Part shown: in pieces, positions 36,015 through 45,094 of the stretch
Numbering within the stretch: the stretch's first letter is position 1
How the letters are laid out: each line of letters opens with the position of its first letter
NCBI RefSeq assembly: GCF_026914265.1
Contig: NC_069131.1
Span: forward strand, 3,135,501-3,199,500
Source: Mya arenaria
Lineage: Eukaryota > Mollusca > Bivalvia > Myida > Myidae
Direction: 5' to 3'
Length of the DNA stretch: 64,000 nt
Program-made: the position numbers and the translations under genes
The notes under the pieces: generated by a model
Databases searched by the model: none
What the model was told of the DNA's origin: nothing
Seen by the model: the letters and a program-made list of their open reading frames with translations, nothing else

Positions 36015-36071
36015 CTTTACTACAGTGGGTTGGGCTTATCAGTAATTGGCAGCTAGTCCAATTATGTAACA
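35972..36071 (-). repeat. LTR 8 (array 5' LTR), truncated to 100 bp
   Basis: Keeps only the first 100 bases in element orientation (equivalent to 5314-5413 of LTR 1). The other 120 bp are lost together with 179 bp of adjoining internal sequence, including the primer-binding site. The junction at 35971/35972 shares only TG between the two parents, which suggests end-joining. The upstream half with the CCAAT motifs remains, while the polyadenylation signal is gone. Confidence 0.92.
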
Positions 36072-36076
36072 CTGTT
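36072..36076. repeat. Target-site duplication, right copy (CTGTT)
   Basis: Matches 5189-5193 exactly. Its survival beside a truncated LTR shows that the end deletion of unit 7 was internal and did not reach the flank. Confidence 0.85.
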
Positions 36077-36734
36077 TATATATTATAAATGTTATGAAAC
36101 TGAGTGTGAGAATGGGCGATAAGTTAATTAGTTCCTTCTTCCTTTTCCTATAGAATAATTGGGTAAAATACTCCATAAACCAGTATGTTTACAAACAAAC
36201 CGAAATATGTGTGAATATCAAACATATTTATATGACACTGCATTCCCCGATTTCTCAAATAAGCCCTCATAATCGTGACAACGAGTAAATAACGAGTCAT
36301 ATTTGCTCTATTGCTCTAGCTCGGAAGTGTCATTGGCTCTTCTTTTTTATATACAACTCCTAAAAGAGCTTGAGTCACTGTTCTCATCCTTTACATGTTC
36401 ACGAGTGACTGAACCATCGCTTTTAACTTTTCTTAAATGTTCAACTTTGTAAAGACTACTACTACTTCTGATACGCCAACTACTACTGTAACTACAGCTA
36501 CTTTCCACCACCACCTTAACCACCACCACCACCTACACTACTTAACAGGGATATCGCGCAGATCAAACACTAAAGTTTGGCTTATTTCATGCTTTTTTAA
36601 GCAGTGTACTCCACTAAAAATGTTTTGCCATATGGTTGAACAGTAGACGATGTGATACTAGTAATCCTTATCTAAGTATGTTATCCACTCACTTGAACTC
36701 ATTATCTTTGGCAGACAGTCCCCAACAAAGAATC
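36077..36734. other. Non-coding spacer between array and lectin gene 1
   Basis: No supported gene. Contains low-complexity ACT/ACC trinucleotide runs at about 36455-36540. Any lectin 1 promoter should lie here, but no convincing core element was identified. Confidence 0.4.
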
Positions 36735-39700
36735 ATGTTTTCTTTCGCTGTGTACAGCGTTTTTCTTGTAGAAATCATACTTGGCTTCCAGGAATTTGGA
36801 GCTAAACGAGGTATATGTAATTGTTAAACATGCAAAATTGAATCGGATAACATTTTTGTTCATGTAAACATGTAAAAATAACGCGCTATGTTATTCACCG
36901 TTAAAGTTTTATCAGTAGAACGGTATACAATAGTAAATGATTAATGCTTTGCAGGGATGTTTAAAGGAAACTCTAGATAATTTTAGATTTTGAGAAGCTC
37001 AAACCGCATCTGCAACACATTGCTTCTGTAAGTTGATTCTTGATTATACTATGGACCGCCTGTATGCAAGTCGGCTGTACCAACTGAGTTGACCGGTCAA
37101 GGGCCAGTGTCTTGACAGCATCAATCAGCAACCTTTCTCTGTCACGGTATCGAAGATGTTGTAACTCACTAGGTCTCGTAACTTGTGACGTAGCGTATGG
37201 AAATATCTGTTCTTCCCCTTGCCATGGCAGGTTTTCATTGACATGGGGCACTTGAAAAAGTGTATTGTACCCACAGTCATAAGACTGGAAATAATTTAAT
37301 TCTGCTTTGGTGTCATATGACCTGAAAAACATCTAGTGACATTTAACCTAAAATAAGAAAAATCTCCAGATTTATCAAAGGGGTCACTCCTACCAACGAT
37401 CTAGCATAAAATAAGTATGCATTACAGCAGTTTAAAAATGTCAGAAAATAGCAAAAGGCCAAAATAGCTAAGTTAAATTAATTTCAGGCCATATGACACC
37501 AAAGCAGGAGTTCATTCCTATCAAATGACTGTGATTGTACATTCTGACGCCGAGAGTGTAGTAATAGCATTCGATGCGTTGGGACACTGGTTCCTGGTAC
37601 AGACTTTCGATTGTATTAGTTTAAATGTTAATAAGCAATCAGCAACTGTTTTCGCCTCAGCCATCCAGTGTCGCCACGGATGGATACAAAACGGCTCCAG
37701 TTGTTATCACTTTGGTACAGACCGGGAAACATGGCTGGATGCCGAGGTAGGCCGAATACGTCCACAGCAAACATGTGGGCCGTGTTGACATGTATAACAG
37801 TTTACTCATTTTTTTCAGTAAAACATTTGAAATTACAATGATAATAATACTACAACTGAAAATAAGCACAATAGCCTGAATTTTAACAAAGCTCCTGTTA
37901 TAAGGCACACGGTTCAAGGCCAAATACACGCTAAACAAGAGAGACACAATATCAAAAGACAACAACACATGCTGACCAATATGCGTATCTTTAAAAGTAT
38001 TTTTATGGTGACAGCCTTCGCACGATCAGTGAAATTGGAATTTCATCCAGACAATATTCCTACACGTATCAACAAATTGCAAAGAGCATACGGTCATAAA
38101 CGACGACGTCCAAAACAAGAAAATATTAAACAACAGAACAGTAACATATTTATACAATTCCTAGTCTATTAATACGAATTCTGTTTCCTCCTTGAAAAGG
38201 TAAATGGAAACAGAAAAGAACCACTATAAGAGAGAAATTGTATTTACCATCGTGCAAGCACTGAGTTGAAAACAAAAGGGAACCAGTTTAAGAGCGAAAT
38301 TGAATTGTAGGTGAACCCGCCAAAACCCACTTGTACGTCTTGGTGACCACAAACCAAACTCACTTACGCCCATGTCGGAAATCGAACACGGGACGCCATG
38401 GTGAGAAGCGAGTGCGCATACCGCTGCTAACCACTGCTCATTTATACAGCATTGCAAAAACTAGATTGTCACGAATATTCTGACAGCTTGTAAAATACGT
38501 TTGAGTCTGTTCCCTTAGTAGAAACTAGTAATGTTGTCCAATTTGAAAGACCATGAGAAACTATCCCTGGTGGGGATCGAACACACAACCTTCTGGTGAG
38601 AGGCGGCGGACACCTATACGGCCAGAAAAAGGCAACCAGGGTCGTAGATAGCCCTCTATTCATGTGGATTCATAATTGTGCTGGGAGTGTCCGGGAGCAT
38701 GCCCCCTCGGAAATTTTGAAAACTATGGTGCAATCTGGTGCATTCTGTGCGTCCTCAGGTGCTTTATTTAGTTATCGAAAATTGACAATTTAGGATCATG
38801 TAGTCAAGTACGCATACTGCAACTCTGGCTGATTAAAAAAAATGTCAGAGTCATACTCGCGTATAGGCAGCTACGCGCCTGGCAACCATTCAGTCACGTG
38901 GATTCCACTTCATGTCTCTCACCCACTGGAATGGTGTCTTGAAATAAACATGAATGATGCCATGGGATATTCTCTTCTGACCTAGCTAGGTATAACTAAA
39001 ACTTTGTATTAAAATACAGGATGACACCGGCTGCGCTTTTTAATTTCCATTTAAAACAACATATTAACATTCTTATTAATTATGTTCCTGTGACCAGTTG
39101 ATCTGTGAGCGGTTTGGTGCCTTCCTGGCTGAGATTGACGACCCCGTGGAAAACGACTTTCTCCAGAGACAGGTCGACTCTCGTAAAGGTGGGGAACTAG
39201 CGAGTTTAATTCTTTAAAAGGGGCTTTTGATTGGATAATAATTCTATTTTGTGGTAAGAAAATGGTTAATTAGCTGAATTCTGTAGTGAATAAGTCGTTT
39301 ACAATTAAATATTAAAAGCGGTGTTCATCAAAACATTTAAACAAGGCTTTATATCTGTCTCTGGTAAGAAAAGAAAAACGTTACTGGAGTATCATTTTTT
39401 CATTTTTGTTTTCAAGTTAACTTTTGGGTTGGCGGTGCTGACACTGAGAACGAGGCTGAATGGATGTGGATGAGTTCCCAGCGGCCAATCCAGTACACCC
39501 ACTGGGCCCCAGGAGAGCCAAACAGCTACCACAACAGGTAATAAGCTACCCGCAGCCAACAAAGTACACCCACTGGGCCCCGGGAAAGCCAAACAGCTAC
39601 CACAACAGGTAATAAGCTACCAGCAGCCAACCGAGTACACACACTGGGCCCCGAGAGAGCCAAACAGCTACCATAACAGGTAATAAGCTACCAGCGGCCA

Positions 39701-42700
39701 ACCGAGTACACCCACTGGGCCCCGGAAGAGCCAAACAGCTACCACAACAATTAATTAGCGACCAGCAGCCAACAAAGTACACCCACTGGGCCCCGGAAGA
39801 GCAAAAAAGCTACCACCAAAGGTAATTAGCGACCAGCAGCCAACAAAGTAAACCCACTGGACCCCGGGAGAGTCAAACAGCTACCACTACAGGCAATTAG
39901 CGACCAGCAGCCAACAAAATAGACTGGGCTCATACAGAGCCCAAAAGCTAACATTTCAGCTAATCATTCGATAACAACCAATGGGCTCCGAGATACACGA
40001 ACTGGTAGCACAGCAGGCAATACGCTTCGAGTGGTCGGTCATTTAGTTACACAAATTGAGTCGCGCAGCTTCAACAACAAGTAATAAACTCTCAGTGGTA
40101 ATTCGAGTACCCACTCTAGTCTCCAGGAGAGCAAAACAGGTACCACAGTAGGTTATAAGCTCCCAGCAGTCATTGAAGAACACATATTTAGCTCCGAAAG
40201 AGCCATCAGGTACAAGAGTTAATAATGACCTCCAAGTGGTCATTGAGAGCATCCTTTTTGGCCCCGAGTGAGTCGAACAACTACTACAACCGGCAACTAG
40301 TTCCCATGGGCCATTCGAGAGCACACATTTGGCCCCGAATGAGTGGAAAGTTACCACAATAGGCTACTTGATCCCAGCGGTCATTCGAGTACACAATTAA
40401 GTGGACCAGCTACCACAACGGGTAAAGAGCTCCCAGTGTTCATTGGAATAAACCCATTGATCCGCGAGAGAGCCGAAATGCTGCCACAACACATAGACAA
40501 AATAAAAAGACAACCAGCATCAAGTAGATTAGGCTTCAATACTAGTATAACAGAAATCCTCAAGTCAAACCGCAATTTAGTCTCAACTCATTTTACCACA
40601 TAAAAACATTCCTGTATGTTTTGATAAATTTAAAAAACACACTTCCTGATAGAATATATCGATAAAGAGCTTTTGTAACGTTTCTTCCCTATCTAGCTCG
40701 GACACGCTACCCTAAATTAAACTATAAACCTATTCCCGGACTGCATTGTCCCAAAAATTAAGTATGAAATCTGTAATAAATACAAGTGATTAACAATGAT
40801 TGCTTACAAAACCAATGATTGGAGAAATAATTATTATGGTTCAAGAATCAATGTTCAATTATCCCAAAACCAAGAACGTACAAACAGAAATACTTCAACA
40901 ACTATGAAATAACTTCGAACTGGACCAGCATACAAAACGCTTATAAACCAATCACAATATATCAGCGATACCCATAGTCCTAAATGTATAGCCTTTACGG
41001 GGAATCAAACCATTGACCCTGCTCCGTCTGTATCGCAATGATCCAGGCTTACTAAGAGGCCAAAAAGAAACCCCACGGATGTCCGAACCTGGAAACTAGA
41101 ATCTATCTAACTTAAATTCTCCTAGCCTCCAATAGGTCAGAACCCGCCCTAAACAGTACAAAAAGATACTTCAAAGCTTCCCTATATATTATCAACTTGA
41201 TGTTCTCACATCGGCGTCAAGACACGAACTAGCTATTTATATGACTTTCTTGTTATATACCTTAAAATCACGTGACCAGAATGGAATGGTCCATTCTTAA
41301 CAAACTCTTAGGGTGAAACCATTATATATTACTAACGTTACAGAGTAGGGGTGTCAAGTTTATCATACATACGAAAAAGTAGAAAACTATTAAGAATACA
41401 ACTTAGTTCGTATAAATTAATCATTTACTAGCTAAATTTAGACATTTAATACTAAAACCATAACATTAGTATTAAATATACGAAATCATCCTCAAGAAGT
41501 AATAGTGATAAAACAAAAATCAAATCCTCTATAAAATTCACTAAAACAGAAATAATTATTCTCCGGTCTCCGGACTACATGATTCCATGAACATGACACT
41601 TTCGTCAATATTTCAAAGAAAACTTATTCTGGTGCAAAAAAAATATCTTGAGTAATCGTAAACAATCGTGAAATTGTACTCCATTATATTTATGCTGTAT
41701 AATATTTTTTCTTTGGGATCTTGACCAAAGTTGTTAATCAACATATTCTACGAGTGAATGCGCTTTTAAAGGGTGTAAAACATTAATGATTTTAAATAAC
41801 TTTTTATGCTATGTTGTAAAAGGAGTTGAGTCTAAGATTGAGATTTGACTCAAGAACGTTTGTGATATCGGGGCCAGACAGGTGCTTGAACATTTACTTT
41901 GTTTATTGGAATAGAGTTAGAGTGATTGGGCTTGTACGGAGCATAAACATGCCTTTAGCTTGTGGCCGTGTTTCCTGATGCATTAAAGAAAATTATAATT
42001 GTAACTTCACACTTCAGTCTTAATATAACCAATGGCTTGTAAATTATACAGCTCAATGTATTTTTTTTGTTCTGTGCACTTATAATTGCCTTTGTGTAGC
42101 TTAAGGTTTTCAGTTTCGCTGAAATTGCATGTTCCTGACCGAAATTGATGTATTACACGTACAGTATATAACCGCTTTACTTATTTAAGGCTGTAGTCAA
42201 ATTTTAATATAGCTTTGAAGTAGTTGGTCCGTAGGAATTATACATCTTACAAAAGATGTATCGTTACACGACGTGCACATTGTCAAATCGCTTCTACAGG
42301 TTAGCTTCAAACACGAATATATATTTACCTCTTTATTGGCGATTTACTACATCGATTTGGGAATGACAAGGGTACAGTCGAAACGTTGAACTGTCACTTG
42401 CTTTAAAAGGTCACCTGCCTTATCCGGCCACTCCAAATTTCACCCGTACGTTTTTAATATATAAAGTACGTGCATTAAGGTGCCCACTGTCTAACGTGGC
42501 CGCGGTCACTAATTTTTGACCCTATGAAGCCATATAAACACTAATGAGCGGCAACTGATCCCCTGTCACTGACACTTCCGCTAATAATTTTTCCATAAGT
42601 GTTTTCAATAAGCCAGAATATTTGTTCTTGCAGACAGATCTGACTTAAGCATGTTGTTCTTTCATCTCCGTAGCGACGAGAACTGTATGGACCTGAGGCC

Positions 42701-42839
42701 CAGGCAGGCGGGCTGGAATGACGAGAGGTGCTCCCTGGTACAACAATACGTCTGTGAGAACAACGAGCCGATGTTAGCAAGTTTAAAACAGTTTAAATTC
42801 ATAACGGGATACTCGTTCACAGGTCAAACACTTGTCTAA
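36735..42839 (+). CDS. Secreted C-type lectin 1 (single CTLD), five exons
   Basis: Proposed coding exons are 36735-36810, 37661-37746, 39098-39188, 39417-39537 and 42674-42839. Every junction is GT-AG and phases agree (1, 0, 1, 2), giving 179 aa. Exon 1 is a hydrophobic signal peptide (MFSFAVYSVFLVEIIL). Exon 2 opens the CTLD (CRHGWIQNGSSCYHF, ETWLDAE), with an extra N-terminal cysteine as in long-form domains. Exon 3 has ICERFGAFLAEIDD. Exon 4 has NFWVGGADTENEAEW and the EPN motif (WAPGEPN). Exon 5 has GWNDERC and YVCE. EPN plus WND is the calcium/mannose-type sugar-site signature in this family. Intron 2 holds two antisense SINEs and intron 4 a minisatellite built from exon 4. The last residues after VCE could instead be spliced further. 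Confidence 0.85.
36973..37332 (-). CDS. Unrecognised 119-aa frame inside lectin 1 intron 1, antisense
   Basis: The composition looks protein-like (mixed charged residues, a C-x-x-C pair near the end in MCCRCG), but I do not recognise a family. A splice-acceptor-like TTTTTCAG in this orientation ends at 37323, shortly after the first Met, so if real it may be a terminal exon or a retro-derived fragment. The bases after that acceptor recur inverted at 37489-37510. It could be a spurious frame. Confidence 0.3.
   Translation of the reverse strand: MFFRSYDTKAELNYFQSYDCGYNTLFQVPHVNENLPWQGEEQIFPYATSQVTRPSELQHLRYRDRERLLIDAVKTLALDRSTQLVQPTCIQAVHSIIKNQLTEAMCCRCGLSFSKSKII
38280..38452 (-). repeat. tRNA-derived SINE in lectin 1 intron 2
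   Basis: In minus orientation it shows a polymerase III A-box-like TGGTTAGCAGCGGTA and B-box TGTTCGATTTCC about 40 bases later, inside a degraded tRNA-like head. A non-tRNA body follows (TTGGTTTGTGGTCACCAAG). It lies within the intron, antisense to the lectin. Confidence 0.55.
38465..38640 (-). repeat. Second tRNA-derived SINE in lectin 1 intron 2
   Basis: In minus orientation GGCCGTATAGGTGTCCGCC is followed by the B box GTGTTCGATCCCCACC and a body (TTTCTCATGGTCTTTCAAA...TTTTACAAGCTGTCAG). Same orientation as the neighbouring SINE and less than 20 bp from it. Confidence 0.55.
39467..40480 (+). repeat. 71 bp minisatellite derived from lectin 1 exon 4 and its splice donor
   Basis: The end of exon 4 (from about 39478, CCCAGCGGCCAA..., to the donor at 39538) plus the first intron bases (GTAATAAGCTA) is repeated head to tail. 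Equivalent points fall at 39531, 39602, 39673, 39744 and 39815, so the period is 71 bp. About 14 copies are traceable. The first copies keep the CACAACAG/GTAATAAG donor almost intact, and similarity decays steadily to the right. Confidence 0.88.
40481..42673 (+). other. Remainder of lectin 1 intron 4
   Basis: AT-rich intron sequence with no supported gene or recognisable repeat. Confidence 0.5.
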
Positions 42840-43110
42840 TGTACGCTATGTCTGTAAGGTCCTTGATGGATCTACGAAAAGGCAGTTCGTAATCTCTAGG
42901 TATCTTGTGATCTTACGAAGAAGAGGCTGTTTGCATGTTTAATAAACACCATGTATATTAGGCATTTCGTGGTCTTATGAAGGAAAAGGCGGCTCTTATG
43001 TCTAATATACACTGTACACGTAATGTATTTAGTGGTCTTGTGAAAAAAGGCAGTTAGTTTGTTTAGTATACACAATGTTTGTAAGGTATTTTGTGGTCTC
43101 ATTAAGAAAA
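42836..43110. repeat. Short tandem repeat, about 62-64 bp, four to five diverged copies
   Basis: Each unit contains a variant of TTGTGGTCTTATGAA, then GGCAGTT/GGCTGTTT, then TAATATACACNATGT. It begins just at the lectin 1 stop codon. Frames here are by-products of the repeat. Confidence 0.65.
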
Positions 43111-43715
43111 TGGACCGTCTTTTTTGTTCAGAACTTTGTTGAAGTTAACAACGTTATTAATTAACGTCCTCGTTGTTAACTTTCAAATATGTATTATTCT
43201 GTAAATGTCATGGATACGCTTATGATTTGCAGTATTCTTAATAAGATTTGAGACCATTTGTTTTAGCTGAACTTGTTTAATTTGAGTATACGAGCACATC
43301 ATAAATGTTTCACTTTTAAAAATTAACAACGATATCGGTAATCATGCTGTAAACTTTAACAATGTTCTGAACAATCGGTTTACACATCAATTGTAGTTAA
43401 TCAACTTTACTGGGCTTATAAAGGGAAACTAGCTCGCATGTTTTATGTTTATAATATATACACTTGTAACGAATTTAACTTTTGGTATAGTTTGTGTTAT
43501 GTAATCGCTTCACGGTTGCCTCCCTTAGTCATAAGTACCCAGTTGCCGTCTATTCATAAACAAGTTAAATATGTTTCACCATTTAAAGGGACTAGACACC
43601 AGATGATACAGATGCAAGAAAAAAAGAAAATTGTCAAAAACTTACATAAAATTGATATTGTTATGTTTAACGAATTGAATCGTACTGACTGCTGAGGCAC
43701 ATCGCTTACGACACA
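43111..43715. other. Intergenic, no gene seen
   Basis: AT-rich. A stretch at about 43585-43680 (AAAGGGACTAGACACCAGAT and following) looks like a dispersed repeat by style, but no second copy lies in this window. Confidence 0.35.
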
Positions 43716-44162
43716 TTTTTCTCCCACCTCAGATAAGTAGATTCAATAATTTAACCATGCTAGATATTCTTATCTTGCCCACGGGCGAAGATGAAATGCC
43801 CGTATGGAACTCCTTTTTGATGGTCACCACATTGTAATTACCTCCCTTGTTGAAGACTTCTATCAGTAGCATCAAGGAAATCTTGTCTTATGGTAATATT
43901 TAGAATGCTGATTAATTATTGCTCGCTTCAAATGTCACCATAAAACAGTTTTCACGCACCATTCAATAAATAATGCTTCATTCTCCTTAGAACTATTTAA
44001 AAATACCGATTTGACTATTAACATTCACTGGATCACTGCGCGGATATCCATGACAACCACGAGTATCGCATATCCATACGCAGTTATTTTCACTAAGCAC
44101 AAAAGAGTTCCAGCAAAAAATACATTTTTACTTAATTTTGTTTAACTGAGGTGGGAGAAAAA
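43716..44162. repeat. MITE-like element with 17 bp terminal inverted repeats
   Basis: TTTTTCTCCCACCTCAG at 43716-43732 is matched perfectly in inverse at 44146-44162. The 447 bp interior is non-coding. No clear target duplication is visible. Confidence 0.55.
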
Positions 44163-44188
44163 GCATCTACCATAGCCGCTTGTGTTAT

Positions 44189-44284
44189 ATAGGTTCATCC
44201 CGCCCCTCGCGCAGGGTGTTTTGCGGAAACTCGGTAAACCTCGTTTCCGCAAAACACCCTACGCTCGGTTCGGAATGAACCTAT
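44189..44284. repeat. Foldback palindrome, 42 bp arms, 12 bp loop
   Basis: Left arm 44189-44230 and right arm 44243-44284 are inverted copies with about six mismatches. The inner 18 bp (AGGGTGTTTTGCGGAAAC) pair perfectly. It lies 26 bp right of the MITE-like element and may belong to the same composite repeat. Confidence 0.7.
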
Positions 44285-45094
44285 CTTACACTCTCGGCCA
44301 TGGAAGATACTTATAGTCTTTCGCAGTTTATAGCGTTTTTTTCCTATTCGAACTCTCTTCTTTACTGATAATAACACATTAGCAATGTTGTTGTTTTTTT
44401 TTAATTTGAAACTTCTTACTTATTTTATTACTTAAAAATTTCAGTCCCGATCTTGGTTAGACTGGCTGAACCGCAGACGCCTGAATTGATGTATGATGTC
44501 GAAATCATATTAAAACAATTTGTATTTGCCTCTTGCATTGCTTTTCTTTCGTGCCTTAAAGTGACACTCTTTTTCAAATTCAATACATACACATCTTTAA
44601 CAAACATTATTTTTGACTGATAAACCTTTAAATACTTACTAAATAATGCAATTATGGAAAATATTAATTACTGATAACAAGATTGTAACTGTGTATTTAG
44701 TACTAGGAAGTGCATTTTTTTAAATGATTGGTGAATGCTAAAAGATTTACTGTGGTCAGCTATAGTCTCATAAGGTAGAAATACCGTGTTCTATGCTCAT
44801 TTCTTTCAAATTCAAATCGGCATCCTTCATAAGAACCATTGTTTTCTACATTTATTAATCCTTTTTGGAATATTAAAACAATATTATTAATTGTGGTAAA
44901 TCTTATTTGGGAGTAAGAGTGCATCTTTAATATAAGAAACCTTTACATTCGTGTATTGGTTTAATCGTTAGAACCGCTGTCTTATCATATTTAAACAAAA
45001 ATCAAAATGACCTTAATTATGAAGATATCAACATCGTCTTGTGATAGACATATACGGCTATACATTAGCTCCTAGTGCATGTGGACAGACTAAT
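44285..45094. other. Spacer between lectin genes
   Basis: AT-rich, no supported gene. Expected to include the lectin 2 promoter, but no convincing element was identified. Confidence 0.4.

Larger units (their letters stand above)
5194..36071 (-). mobile_element. Tandem array of seven Ty3/gypsy (Mag-lineage-like) LTR retrotransposon units sharing LTRs
   Basis: The layout read left to right is LTR, then six times (internal 4,203 bp + LTR 220 bp), then a seventh damaged internal region and a truncated LTR. All reading frames recur at exactly 4,423 bp spacing. The 5 bp CTGTT lies just outside each end (5189-5193 and 36072-36076) and at no internal junction, so the array occupies one insertion site. 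The element reads right to left: gag, protease, reverse transcriptase, RNase H, integrase. LTRs are TG...CA, with a primer-binding site and polypurine tract where expected. The single fused gag-pol frame and the paired zinc knuckles fit the Mag/C-clade that includes bivalve Steamer-like elements; the clade assignment is inference. All units are defective in integrase. A collapsed or over-expanded assembly cannot be excluded from sequence alone. Confidence 0.96.

Noticed and set aside
5194..36071. Seven independent retrotransposon insertions
   Set aside because: Units share single LTRs between neighbours, have no internal target duplications and share the same lesions.
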